A stretch of DNA of 64,000 bases from Lamellibrachia columna (GCA_963662155.1 OY759268.1:2233501-2297500), one strand, 5' to 3'. Shown: positions 38,601 to 49,699, numbered from the stretch's first letter. Notes: a model not told the origin generated them from the sequence alone. Made by a program: numbers and translations.

Positions 38601-39005
38601 TCTGCTAGACACTACAGTAGACTGGTTGAGCCTGAATCCATGAAGCTCTTACTTCTATTACAACTTGTACACTACATGACAAAGTCTGCTAGACACTACA
38701 GTAGACTGGTTGAGTCTGAATCCATGAAGCTCTTACTTCTATTACAACTTGTACACTACATGACAAAGTCTGCTAGACACTACAGTAGACTGGTTGAGCC
38801 TGAATCCATGAAGCTCTTACTTCTATTACAACTTGTACACTACATGACAAAGTCTGCCAGACACTACAGTAGACTGGTTGAGCCTGAATCCATGCAGCTC
38901 TTACTTCTATTACAACTTATACACTACATGACAAAGTCTGCTAGACACTACAGTAGACTGGTTGAGCCTGAATCCATGAAGCTCTTACTTCTATTACAAC
39001 TTATA
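35649..39005. repeat. 84-bp tandem repeat, 40 copies, with a 1190-codon open frame
   Basis: Each unit contains ATGACAAAGTCTGCCAGACA, GACTGGTTGAGTCTGAATCC and CTTACTTCTATTACAACTT. It translates on plus to a 28-residue repeat, MTKSARHYSRL...LLLLLQLVHY, in a frame open from 35574 to 39146. Variable sites are GCC/GCT (silent), TCT/CCT (S/P), AAG/CAG (K/Q), GTA/ATA (V/I) and ATG/GTG. A three-unit module (P-Q-I, P-K-V, then GTG-S-K-V) occurs at units 15-17, 18-20 and in diverged form 26-28, a 252-bp higher-order repeat. The frame has no recognisable domain. Non-repeat ends encode only simple sequence, so I treat it as a non-coding array unless transcripts say otherwise. Confidence 0.95.
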
Positions 39006-39039
39006 GCTCTGTTAAAGTTAAATGTGATTACAGTGTTGT

Positions 39040-39110
39040 TGATGGGAGGGTGGGGGGGTTGGGGATGGGAGTGTGGGAGGGGGTTGGGGTTGGCAGGGGC
39101 AGAGGGTTTA
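39040..39110 (+). other. G-rich tract, likely G-quadruplex former
   Basis: About ten runs of three to seven Gs separated by one to five bases (GGGAGGGTGGGGGGGTTGGGG and on). It sits between the 84-bp array and the candidate exon at 39201-39267, so it would be in the first intron of that minus-strand gene, on the non-template strand's complement. Confidence 0.75.
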
Positions 39111-39200
39111 GCCTCCTGTTACGTTTCCCATTGGCGACATTGTTAACGTTTTGCATGATTATAAGAAAACGGGACCATAAAAAATTCTGAAACTTCTTAC

Positions 39201-39267
39201 CTGCCGTTGCCATCATCTCATTGACATGCTGATCGAGTTTAGTCAAAGTCTCGTAGTTGTAACTCAT
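39201..39267 (-). CDS. Candidate first coding exon, unknown gene
   Basis: On the minus strand an ATG at 39267 opens MSYNYETLTKLDQHVNEMMA and two more residues. The exon then meets a near-perfect donor GCAG|GTAAGA after 22 codons plus one base. The codons are well balanced and the short peptide is polar and probably helical. No family recognised. The remaining exons would lie at lower coordinates, but the next 5 kb there is mostly the 84-bp array and I found none. A diverged partial copy sits at 49600-49690, so the segment may instead belong to a dispersed repeat or a duplicated gene. Confidence 0.4.
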
Positions 39268-40700
39268 TTAAAATGCCTGAACGTGCCATACCCGTGAATT
39301 ACTGAATTACTACGCACACGTGCCTTGTTACGAAAAAACTGCCAAAAATCCTTCCGCCTATTGAAGTCATCTAAAAATCCACAGTTACATTACCAACATG
39401 TTCTCCCAGCAAACTTGCCAATGTGCCTGGCTCAAATGCAGTTATGTCAGATGATATGATTTTTTGAAAATAACACATCTAAAATTACTGTGCCCTACAT
39501 TCGTCTGTAACACACCAGGAAGTATAACTGAGGCATGATCCCCAGAGGGCTTATAATGATGCAGTGCTTTATGGTACTAGGTTTCAATTAGGTCTCTATG
39601 AATAGCACCAGGCATCAAGCGTGACACTGCTCATCTGAAATTAATACTCATGTTTAATGTCCAGACAGAATTGTCACCAGAACACTTGCTGCGTGTGCAT
39701 GCTTAGACGTGCATGCACTACCATGCTGACACAGCATCCTTTAATTAAACTCTGCCCCGGAATGTGACTGTGAGTGATCCCAGACAAGGACACAGATCAA
39801 TGATACCAGACAAGGACACAGATCAATGATCCCAGACAAGGACACAGATCAATGTTTCTTTTTCCATAGGTGACCATGTTAACGTTGTTTAGTCCTATCT
39901 GCAAAATAATAATTAAGATTTTATCACAATGACACTAGCTGTTGTATGTAATGTTACTGACTGCTGTAGAGATTTTCATCAAATCTTGCTAATTTGTTTC
40001 TGAGAAAATCAACATGAGAGATGGTGCCGTCACAAGTTGCCCCAAAACAAGAGGATATTGCCTACATTTGCAGTGATTTTTCTGTCACTGACACAAACAC
40101 ATGCCAGTCAGCCACCAGAAATGTAACCCTATGATTACCATAACGACTGAAGCCACACACACTGCAAGCAGGGTTCATTAAACCGTGACAGTCGTTATGA
40201 CGATTGTCGCGCACACTGACAACTTGACTGTCTGTAACCTGCCATAACACTGGTGTTGAGACTGCGAACTGCATGTACAAGTGCCCTCTTGTGGTTACTT
40301 TTAGTCATAATTGTGTAAATTTTAAAAGTTCGAATACGTATGACAGTTGGGCAACTCATTCAACCAGCACACTGTCCCACACCAAAACAACCAACAGAGT
40401 TAAGCTTGTCACCAGAGGGCTCCACCTCACTGACCACATGGCAGACAAAGGGCTTGTTCACATCCATCTTTATTCGCTTCTATGTCAGTTCTCGGAACCC
40501 ATTCAGCGGGCTTGCAAGGTCACCTGAATGCCCCAGATAACAGACAGTTCCTGGTCTAGTTTTTCCCTGCGGTGGCCGCGGTGGCCAACAAAGACAGACA
40601 AAGAAGACGATGGGAGCGTGCCACGCATGCCATAACAGCCCGCAGCAATATTCATCACAGCAAGTCAAACAGAACAAATTAAAGCTTCACCAACAGGACT
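39268..40700. other. Intergenic with a small repeat
   Basis: No exon recognised. A 26-bp motif containing CAGACAAGGACACAGATCAA is repeated three times at 39775-39853. Short frames near 40273-40680 show no known family. Confidence 0.5.
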
Positions 40701-42003
40701 ACCAGCTCCCCCTGTGTGATTACTTGGACAATACCATTGAGTCAGCTCCCCCTGTGTGATTACTTGGACAATGCCATTGAGTCAGCTCCCCTGTGTGATT
40801 ACTTGGACAATACCATTGAGTCAGCTCCCCCTGTGTGATTACTTGGGCAATGCCATTGAGTCAGCTCCCCCTATGTGATTACTTGGGCAATACCATTGAG
40901 TCAGCTCCCCCTGTGTGATTACTTGGACAATACCATTGAGTCAGCTCCCCCTGTGTGATTACTTGGACAATGCCATTGAGTCAGCTCCCCTGTGTGATTA
41001 CTTGGACAACACCATTGAGTCAGTTCCCCCTGTGTGATTACTTGGACAATGCCATTGAGTCAGCTCAGCCCCCATGTGATTACTTGGACAATACCATTGA
41101 GTCAGCTCTCCCTGTATGATTACTTGGACAATACCATTGAGTCAGCTCCCCTGTGTGATTACTTGAACAACACCATTGATTACTTGGACAATACCATTGA
41201 GTCAGCTCTCCTTGTATGATTACTTGGACAATACCATTGAGTCAGCTCCCCTGTGTGATTACTTGAACAACACCATTGAGTCAGCTCCCCTGTGTGATTA
41301 CTTGGACAATGCCATTGAGTCAGCTCCCCCTGTGTGATTACTTGGACAACACCATTGAGTCAGCTCCCCTGTGTGATTACTTGGACAATGCCATTGAGTC
41401 AGCTCCCCTGTGTGATTACTTGGACAACACCATTGAGTCAGCTCCCCTGTGTGATTACTTGGACAATGCCATTGAGTCAGCTCCCCCTGTGTGATTACTT
41501 GGACAACACCATTGAGTCAGCTCCCCTGTGTGATTACTTGGACAATGCCATTGAGTCAGCTCCCCCTGTGTGATTACTTGGACAACACCATTGAGTCAGC
41601 TCCCCTGTGTGATTACTTGGACAATACCATTGAGTCAGCTCTCCCTGTGTGATTACTTGGGCAATGCCATTGAGTCAGCTCCCCTGTGTGATTCCTTGGA
41701 CAATACCATTGAGTCAGCTCCCCCTGTGTGATTACTTGGACAATGCCATTGAGTCAGCTCCCCCGTGTGATTACTTGGACAATACCATTGAGTCAGCTCT
41801 CCCTGTGTGATTACTTGGACAATACCATTGAGTCAGCTCCCCTGTGTGATTACTTGGACAACACCATTGAGTCAGCTCCCCTGTGTGATTACTTGGACAA
41901 TGCCATTGAGTCAGCTCCCCCTGTGTGATTACTTGGACAACACCATTGAGTCAGCTCCCCTGTGTGATTACTTGGACAATGCCATTGAATCAGCTCCCCA
42001 TGT
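40701..42003. repeat. 39-40-bp tandem repeat, about 33 copies
   Basis: Units contain GTGTGATTACTTGGACAATA and CCATTGAGTCAGCTCCCC. Length differs by one C. ACAATACC, ACAATGCC and ACAACACC variants alternate, giving a 79-bp higher-order pattern between about 41340 and 41560. Confidence 0.95.
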
Positions 42004-42303
42004 GCGATTGCAATGCGTCACATCAGTCTAGGGTCATCCACTGCCATCCAACGCACAAATGCAATCTAATCCGGCGGCTATGATTTGCCAGCCGTGAACA
42101 GGATATCTAATCTGGTTCCATCGCCGCTAATTCGCTGCGTTATTCGCATGTTTTTCTAATAACCAAACTCCCAATTTGTGTCCGCCAGTGAGAGCTCTCA
42201 TACATTCATGAGTGTGTGTTAGAAATAGCTTTATGTACTGACCACAGCAGAAGTCTGGGCGCCCATAGCAGAAGAGCGGGGGATTTCATTGCCAACGTCT
42301 GGT
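42004..42303. other. No gene seen
   Basis: Unique spacer of about 300 bp between two arrays. Confidence 0.4.
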
Positions 42304-42530
42304 TTATCATAAAAAATCATGTTATATATCATAAACTCTATCATGTTATACATCATAAACTATATCATGTTATATATCATAAACTCTATCATGTTATATA
42401 TCATAAACTATATCATGTTATATATCATTAACTATATCATGTTATATATCATAAACTACATATGTTATATATCACAAACTATATGTTATATATCACAAAC
42501 TATGTTATATATCATAAGTTATATCTATTC
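42304..42530. repeat. 24-bp AT-rich tandem repeat, about 9 copies
   Basis: Units ATCATGTTATATATCATAAA plus CTAT, becoming shorter on the right. Confidence 0.92.
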
Positions 42531-42637
42531 TTACACCGTCATTGCCCAGATGGGTTTTAATGAACCACATTTTGATCATATAGTTTCACCTTGGCCGTTG
42601 TCAATATAATTTTAACGTTTCAGGTGAATATTATGTT

Positions 42638-43215
42638 TACACTGTATGTGGAGTGGTACACTGTATGTCGAGGGGTACATTGCAAGTGGAGGGGTACATT
42701 GCATGTGGAGGGATACATTGCATGTGGAGAGGTACATTGCAGTAGAAGTAAGACCACATTGCATGTGGAGGGTACATTGCATGTGGAGGGATACATTGCA
42801 TGTGGAGGGGTACATTGCATGTGGAGGGATACATTGCAAGTGGAGGGGTACATTGCATGTGGAGGGGTACATTGCATGTGGAGAGGTACATTGCAGTAGA
42901 AGTAAGACTACATTGCATGTGGAGGGTACATTGCATGTGGAGAGGTACACTGCACGTGGAGGGGTACATTGCATGTGGCGGGGTATATTGCATGTGGAGG
43001 GTGCATTGCATGTGGAGAGGTACATTGCATGTGGAGGAGTGCATTGCATGTGGAGGGGTGCATTGCATGTGGAGGGGTGCATTGCATGTGGAAGGGTACA
43101 TCGCATGTGGAGGGGTACATGGCATGTGGAGGGGTACATGGCATGTGGAGGGGTACATGGCATGTGGAGGGGTACATGGCATGTGGAGGGGTACATGGCA
43201 TGTGGAGGGGTACAC
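42638..43215. repeat. 19-bp tandem repeat, about 30 copies
   Basis: Units GTGGAGGGGTACATTGCAT, with ACATGGCAT units clustered at the right end. A block with GCAGTAGAAGTAAGAC interrupts at 42740 and again at 42895, about 155 bp apart, so a block of units was duplicated. Confidence 0.94.
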
Positions 43216-43248
43216 AATGTTACGGGTTTTAATGATAGACACAGTGTG

Positions 43249-44945
43249 ACACTGTCCGCAGTTACTGGACATTGTCCGCAGGTACTGGACATTGTCCGCA
43301 GTTACTGGACATTGTCTGCAGGTACTGGACATTGTCCGCAGTTACTGGACATTGTCCGCAGTTACTGGACATTGTCCGCAGGTACTGGACATTGTCCGCA
43401 GTTACTGGACATTGTCCGCAGGTACTGGACATTGACCGCAGGTACTGGACATTGTCCGCAGGTATTGGACATTGTCTGCAGATATTGGACATTGTCCGCA
43501 GGTAATAGTCATTGTCCGCAGGTACTGGACATTGTCTACAGGTATTTGACATTGTCTGCAGATATTGGACATTGTCTGTCCGCAGGTATTGGACATTGTC
43601 AACAGGTATTGGACATTGTCCGCAGGTATTGGACATTGTCAACAGGCATTAGACATTGTCCGCATGTATTGGACATTGTCCACAGGTATTGGACATTGTC
43701 TGCAGGTATTGGACATTATCCGCAGGTATTGGACATTGTCCGCAGGTATTGGACATTGTCAACAGGCATTGGACATTGTCCGCATGTATTGGACATTATC
43801 AACAGGTATTGGACATTGTCCGCAGGTACTGGACATTGTCTGCAAGTATTGGACATTGTCTGCAGGTATTGGACATTGTCCACAGGTATTGGACATTGTC
43901 CACAGGTATTGGACATTGTCTGCAGGTATTGGACATTGTCCACAGGTATTGGACATTGTCTGCATGTATTGGACATTGTCAACAGGTATTGGACATTGTC
44001 CGCATGTATTGGAAATTGTCCACAGGTATTGGACATTGTCCGCATGTATTGGACATTGTCCACAGGTATTGGACATTGTCCACAGGTATTGGACATTGTC
44101 CACAGGTATTGGACATTGTCCACAGGTATTGGACATTGTCCACAGGTATTGGACATTGTCTGCATGTATTGGACATTGTCTGCAGGTATTGGACATTGTC
44201 AACAGGTATTGGACATTGTCAGCATGTATTGGACATTGTCCACAGGTATTGGACATTGTCCACAGGTACTGGACATTGTCCACAGGTATTGGACATTGTC
44301 CGCATGTATTGGACATTGTCAACAGGTATTGGACATTGTCAACAGGTATTGGACATTGTCAACAGGTATTGGACATTGTCCACAGGTATTGGACATTGTC
44401 TGCATGTATTGGACATTGTCTGCAGGTATTGGACATTGTCTGCAGGTATTGGACATTGTCCGCATGTATTGGACATTGTCCACAGGTATTGCACATTGTC
44501 CGCATGTATTGGACATTGTCCACAGGTATTGGACATTGTCCGCATGTATTGGACATTGTCAACAGGTATTGGACATTGTCTGCATGTATTGGACATTGTC
44601 CACAGGTATTGGACATTGTCCACAGGTATTGGACATTGTCTGCATGTATTGGACATTGTCTGCAGGTATTGGACATTGTCCACAGGTATTGCACATTGTC
44701 CGCATGTATTGGACATTGTCCACAGGTATTGGACATTGTCCGCATGTATTGGACATTGTCCACAGGTATTGGACATTGTCCGCATGTATTGGACATTGTC
44801 AACAGGTACTGGACATTGTCTGCATGTATTGGACATTGTCAACAGGTATTGGACATTGTCAACAGGTATTGGACATTGTCCGCATGTATTGGACATTGTT
44901 AACAGGTATTGGACATTGTCCGCATGTATTGGACATTGTCAACAG
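43249..44945. repeat. 20-bp tandem repeat, about 85 copies
   Basis: Units ATTGGACATTGTCCGCAGGT, with CACAGG, AACAGG, TGCAGG and GCATGT variants. A GCAGTTACTGG form is restricted to the first 200 bp. A 768-codon plus-strand frame runs from the neighbouring 19-bp array through this one. It is a stop-free by-product, as several overlapping frames on both strands are open too. Confidence 0.96.
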
Positions 44946-46189
44946 TAAGTAATGATAGCATTTCGTGAAAATGTATATAGTAATTTACGTGACTTGTTGA
45001 ATCTTCACTTCAAAATTCAACCATAATGTTAGGAATATAATATGTAATTGCTTTAGAGAGTAAGTTCCTCAAACATATTGCAGAACACATCAATCTGCAT
45101 AAATGACTTGTAGAGTATTCAAATTTCACATCATCATTCAGAAATTTGACCATAAAACTAGAAAAACATTACTTGGTAAAACATTCCTTGACATACTGCT
45201 TTTGATTTACATATTCAATAAGTCCAGAAACCTCATAAATAGTGTAAAATAATCATTAAGAGATTCTTTTGTGTTACCATTATTTTTACATTTGAATACC
45301 ATGCATTGGCCTAAAACAACACATCAGGAATGGCGGGTCATTGCCAAATGTCACCACTGCCTGTTCTGACCTATGACAACTTCCAAGCACAGCCACATAA
45401 ACACCACATCTTTGATCTTCCCTCCCATATTACCATCTGCTTTCAAACACAAAAAAACACCGTTCATAGCAAGCTCATGCCTTCCAATGCGAAGACGAAA
45501 CCATTTCACATGCAAAATGCCTCCCCGAGGGATCCATCATTATTCATGTCATAACCACGGCACATATATTGTCACTGCTTTGCTTTCCAGACATGTGTCC
45601 CGTGCTAGAATTCCCGTTCTACTGTTACCGTAATTATGAAATAAACTTGACTGATTGACAGCACGCCCATGAGGCAATTTCTGAGCATCAAGCCAGCGCC
45701 ACGTCACCTCCACGCCACCACCACGATGTCTATTTAGGCACTGGACAGCGACACAAATAAGTTGTAATTCACTGTGCTACATATCGTAACATGCACACAA
45801 TTAGTTCTCCTCCTTCTTTAGTACAAGTCATGTTAACAACACAGTTAAATATGGAACAATAATTTACTCAGGGAGTGCAAGGGTTAACTGCTAGTACATC
45901 ACTAGCTGGAGGGTTTGTATAAAATAACAAATAAATTAGGCATTTATAACACGCTGTGTATCAGGACAAAAAAGGCACTAACATGGTAAAATATGTAAGA
46001 TAAGACAAGATAAATTGAGATAAATTAAGATAAGTTAAAACCAATTAGATAAGCTAAATAAATCAAGATAATTGGGTTAAATTAATATAAATTAAAACCA
46101 ATTAAAATTAAATAAATCAAGATGAACTGAGATAAATTAAGATACGTTAAAACTAATTAAATAAGCTACAAATTAAGATCAGCTTATTC
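44946..46189. other. Intergenic, AT-rich
   Basis: No exon recognised. At 45995-46175 short GATAAATTAA/AAACCAATTA motifs form two or three diverged copies of about 63 bp. Confidence 0.45.
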
Positions 46190-46511
46190 ACTTAAGTTTT
46201 TAATCTCAAAGCAGTCTACTGTAAAGTCTAAGTTAACACTGTTTTACGAATATGCTTTACTCTTTAATGAGTCTTTATTGCTGCAGACTGCAGTATATAT
46301 TTACCATCAGAAATTGTACAAAATGGGAATTTGGAAAAATTTTAATAAATGATCAGTCTTCCCCATTTGACACTTTCAGTTTGACCAGCTACTGTTTTAT
46401 CGGACATTGCAATAACATTGCAACATAATTTGTTAGTATTTACAACATCTTAGTTAGTTTGGCAAAGAAACAAAGTAAGGCTTACAACATATGAAGATCG
46501 CTCTATGGCGA
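46190..46511 (+). mobile_element. Family C element, left part, split by a SINE
   Basis: Matches the right half of the 32470-33145 copy: GCAGTATATATTTACCATCA, GAATTTGG, TGTTTTATCGGACATTGCAA, TTTGTTAGTATTT and ACAACATATGAAGATCGCTC against ACAACATTTTAAGATCACTT. The match breaks at 46512 and resumes at about 47260, on the far side of the SINE-A insertion. Confidence 0.6.
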
Positions 46512-47259
46512 GAAATCGAGATGGCGTTGGAATGAGCAGGTCTGCCAGAGGGTGAAGTGTAAAGGAGCAGGTCTGCCAGAGGGTGAAGTGTAAACGAGCA
46601 GGTCTGCCTGGGGGTGAAGGGTAAAGGAGCAGGTCTGCCTGGGGGTGAAGGGTAAAGGAGCAGGTTTGCCTGGGGTGAAGTGTAAAGGAGCAGGTCTGCC
46701 TGGGGGTGAAGTGTAAAGGAGCAAGTCTGCCTGGGGTGAAGTGTAAAGGAGCAGGTCTGCCAGGGGGTGAAGGGTAAAGGAGCAGGTCTGCCTGGGGGTG
46801 AAGTGTAAAGGAGCAGGTCTGCCTGGGGGTGAAGTGTAAAGGAGCAGGTCTGCCAGGGGGTGAAGTGTAAAGGAGCAGGTCTGCCTGGGGGTGAAGGGTA
46901 AAGGAGCAGGTCTGCCTGGGGGTGAAGTGTAAAGGAGCAAGTCTGCCTGGGGGTGAAGTGTAAAGGAGCAGGTCTGCCAAAGGGTGAAGTGTAAAGGAGC
47001 AGGTCTGCCTGGGGTGAAGGGGCAGGTCTGCCTGGGGGTGAAAGGTAAAGGAGCAGGTCTGCCTGGGGGTGAAGGGTAAAGGAGCAGGTCTGCCTGGGGG
47101 TGAAAGGTAAAGGAGCAGGTCTGCCTGGGGGTGAAGGGTAAAGGAGCAGGTCTGCCTGGGGGTGAAAGGTAAAGGAGCAGGTCTGCCAGGGGGTGAAGGG
47201 TAAAGAGCTTTGAGCAACCCCAAGGACTGTATACTGCGTTGTACAAGAACATACTTTTT
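46512..47259 (+). mobile_element. SINE-A, 5'-truncated, inserted in family C, with internal array
   Basis: Begins GAAATCGAGATGGCGTTGGAATGA, matching the body of the full copy near 49128, and ends CAAGGACTGTATACTG... GTACAAGAACATAC. It is flanked by TATGGCGA (46504-46511) and TATGACGA (47260-47267), a plausible 8-bp target duplication with one change. Family C sequence continues on both sides. The middle has expanded into about 22 tandem copies. Confidence 0.75.
46534..47205. repeat. 31-bp tandem repeat, about 22 copies, seeded in SINE-A
   Basis: Units GGAGCAGGTCTGCCTGGGGG plus TGAAGTGTAAA. The same segment is single-copy in the SINE-A copies at 445, 49165 and 62500. Variants are CTGCCAGAGGG/CTGCCTGGGGG and AAGTG/AAGGG. 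One unit near 47010 is shortened to about 19 bp. Minus-strand frames of about 250 codons are by-products. Confidence 0.95.
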
Positions 47260-47305
47260 TATGACGATTACTGACAGACAGATATATCAGCCAATGACTG
47301 TTGTT
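47259..47305 (+). mobile_element. Family C element, right part
   Basis: TTTATGACGATTACTGACAG and TTGTTTCCTTTAA align with TTTATGGCAATTACTGACGG and GTTCCCTTTAA at 33085-33145, resuming the match interrupted by SINE-A. Confidence 0.5.
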
Positions 47306-47812
47306 TCCTTTAATCTCAGCCTATTTTCTACCACCACAAATTCCATCTGTGCAGAAATATGTTTGACATGAAATGGCAACGTTTTGAGCAATCACAGGAA
47401 TGCTATAAGTGTGCTTACAAACGTCTAATGCAGTTATTAGGTCATATATCACTCGAAGCCCAAATACTGCAGCCAGGGCAACAGGGCAACAGGAAGCCCA
47501 AGGAAATATTGATCAGTCGCTGGAGGGCCTTTTAAAATGGAGGCAACAATTGCTGAAGAGTGCCACCTACTGGTGACTTATGGTGTCATCTCAACGCTTT
47601 CTTTCTAGACTCCCTCTCGCCCACATAGACCTGCATGACTTCGTTTAAAATCTAACCTACAAGGTCAGTTAACAAATGTAAAATACTTCCAAAAAATTAC
47701 TATATATAATAAAATTTATTATATATATATAATATATATATATATATATAAGTTTGCGAGAATAACTGGGTGAAAAGAATTGCGAGCGTGAAAAAAATAG
47801 ATAAGTGAAGAG
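47306..47812. other. Intergenic
   Basis: No gene recognised. (TA)-rich tract at 47700-47750. Confidence 0.4.
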
Positions 47813-47937
47813 GGAGGAAGTTGGTGTGTGAGAGAGTCTCACGAGGAAGTTGGTGTGAGAGTCTCACGAGGAAGTTGGTGTGAGAGAGAGTCTCACGAGG
47901 AAGTTGGTGTGAGAGAGAGTCTCACGAGGAAGCTGGT
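47813..47937. repeat. 25-29-bp tandem repeat, about 5 copies, seeded in LINE
   Basis: Units GAGGAAGTTGGTGTGAGAGA plus GTCTCAC, differing by a GAGA step. The unit corresponds to the EEVGVRESLT segment just before the LRWAGHVERM motif. Confidence 0.9.
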
Positions 47938-48225
47938 GAGGAGTTGGCTAAGGTGGGCTGGACATGTGGAAAGAATGGAAGGGAACATTTGACGAAGAGA
48001 GCAGATGCACTCAGACTAGAAGATAGAAGGAGAAGAGGAAGACCGAGACTGAGATGGGAGGACTGCGTAAAGAGTTTTGGCGGGAGTGGGAGGGGAGGGA
48101 ATGAGAGGGATAGAGGGGAGTGGAGATGGGTGGTGGAGACAAGTGACAAAGATGAAGGGGAAACAAACATCGACGACCAGTATCGGAGCCAGCCTCACCC
48201 CGGACTACAGGGATAAAGAGGAGAG
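47813..48225 (+). mobile_element. LINE C-terminal fragment
   Basis: The plus strand encodes EEVGVRESLTRKLVRS, then LRWAGHVERM. After a one-base shift it continues HLTKRADALRLEDRRRRG, RPRLRWEDCVK, NERDRGEWRWVVE. LRWAGHVERM...RGRPRLRW.DC...DRGEWR is the well-known C-terminal signature of many animal non-LTR reverse transcriptases. It is truncated at the 5' side, frameshifted, and carries a small internal tandem expansion at 47813-47937. Confidence 0.85.
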
Positions 48226-48950
48226 CAACAACATATAATATACATCACATGGTTCTCACCAGAACTGTTTGACAGGGTCATAAGGTCAACCTGATCACAA
48301 GACAAATAGGCTAATGTCCAGGGTTGGAGCCCTTAATTGTAAAATCAAATACAACTCACAGCATAGATTGTTAATTACTGGAAGTTTAAACACACGTTTA
48401 TTATTGCATTTGTCTGTTAGGGTGATACTTGGTTTAAAATAATAATTAACAGATATATCTGACTGAATGTTTTGATAATTCGGTTAAAACAAATCCCAAA
48501 ATTTGCAAATGCTATGTCAAAGGCAATGATGCTAATTTCTAAACAAAGTCTCAAGTAGAATACTTTGTTGTTTTAGTTATTATTAACTCAATGTTAAATG
48601 TTTTGGTTATTATTAACTCAATGTTAAATGTTCTGCTATAACATTATTCACTTCTGGCGCCATCCTCAATTTCAATGTTTCACATGTCTCATTTCAGATT
48701 CACTTTGCAAAAATCTGAACCTATCTAGCATTCACTACAGCACACTATCATCGGACAAACTATTCATTGTCTGGTAAAAATTTGCTGAAAAAAAATAGCA
48801 ATAGTGGTCCATCTCGACGACATGAAGCTAGTTACATTTGCGCAAGTTACCCAATCTAACAATAAAAACTAATTCTGTTGATGATTTCAAAACTAAATGT
48901 TCTAATGCTTTTATTCAACTGAATGTGCATATTCACACACAAAAATGTGG
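48226..48950. other. Intergenic, AT-rich
   Basis: No gene recognised. A 29-bp duplication (GTTATTATTAACTCAATGTT) lies at 48575-48632. Confidence 0.45.
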
Positions 48951-49252
48951 GGCAAGGTAGCGTAGCGATTAGAACGTCGGGCTCTCAATCGAGAGAAGCT
49001 GGGTTCAAACCCTCTTGCTGCCATTTTGAAGCTTTGATAATTGAGTACCTAGCTATAGACGGTGGTATCTGATATCTGAACGAATAGTCTTCTTGCAGTA
49101 ATTACAGCATGACTGAATGCTTCCCAGAGAAGTCAAGATGGCATTGGAATGAACACACACACAGCAGGTCTGCCAGGGGGTGAAATGTAAAGCATTCTGA
49201 ACAGTCCCAAGGATTGGATACACGTATATAAGAACATACCTTTACAAATTAA
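48951..49252 (+). mobile_element. SINE-A, full-length copy with tRNA-like head
   Basis: Starts GGGCAAGGTAGCGTAGCGAT, an A-box-like region, followed by B box GGGTTCAAACCC and CTTGCTGCC, as expected of a tRNA-derived pol III promoter. The body follows (GACTGAATGCTTCCCAGAGA; GGCATTGGAATGAA; CAGGTCTGCCAGGGGGTGAA; GAACAGTCCCAAGGATTGGA) and the end is ATATAAGAACATACCTTTAC. A short CA insertion splits the body at 49153-49162. Target duplications are not clear. It is not a functional tRNA gene: the anticodon arm is poorly formed. Confidence 0.8.
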
Positions 49253-49599
49253 AATATCAGTGAACCGGGCTTGCGATGGGCTGAATGAGTCAATGGGGGG
49301 GGAGACTTAACTTACAGCAGACTGAGTCAGTCTGACCTGGCAGAGAATGAAGCATATCACTGGACCAACCAACATGGATTGACCTTATCACACTGCAATA
49401 AACCCTGGGCACAGCAATAAAACTGCAGTCTTTATGGTGACAATATCCATCTATTGGAGAATGATGTAATTGTACATGACACAATGAAGGCCTACAGCAG
49501 CAGTAGAACTAAGACAGACATCTAGGAAGACACAGTCAGTGCACAGAGGGCAGACAACAGTGCACTTTGCATTGGTGGCCATTTTACATTTGTCTGCTT
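49253..49599. other. No gene seen
   Basis: Unique sequence; a 64-codon minus-strand frame (49290-49484) is unrecognised. Confidence 0.4.
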
Positions 49600-49690
49600 A
49601 TAAAACTGGACCACCAAAAATTCTTAAATTAATTCACAGCCACCGCCATCATGTCATTGATATTCTGAACAAGTTTTGTCAAAATCACAC
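49600..49690 (-). pseudogene. Diverged copy of the exon at 39201-39267 and its intron edge
   Basis: On the minus strand TTTGACAAAACTTGTTCAGA, ATATCAATGACATGATGGCG and AAGAATTTTTGGTGGTCC align with TTTGACTAAACTCGATCAGC, ATGTCAATGAGATGATGGCA and CAGAATTTTTTATGGTCC around 39160-39255, roughly three bases in four. One frame reads ILTKLVQNINDMMAVA against TLTKLDQHVNEMMATA. The GT donor context is lost (GCTGTGAAT) and no matching start codon is present. The match includes intronic bases, so it is a DNA-level duplicate or two copies of one old repeat. Confidence 0.45.
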
Positions 49691-49699
49691 ACCTCCAGC

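Noticed and set aside
48951..49025. A tRNA gene
   Set aside because: A and B boxes are present, but the anticodon arm is poor and the sequence continues into a SINE body found elsewhere.
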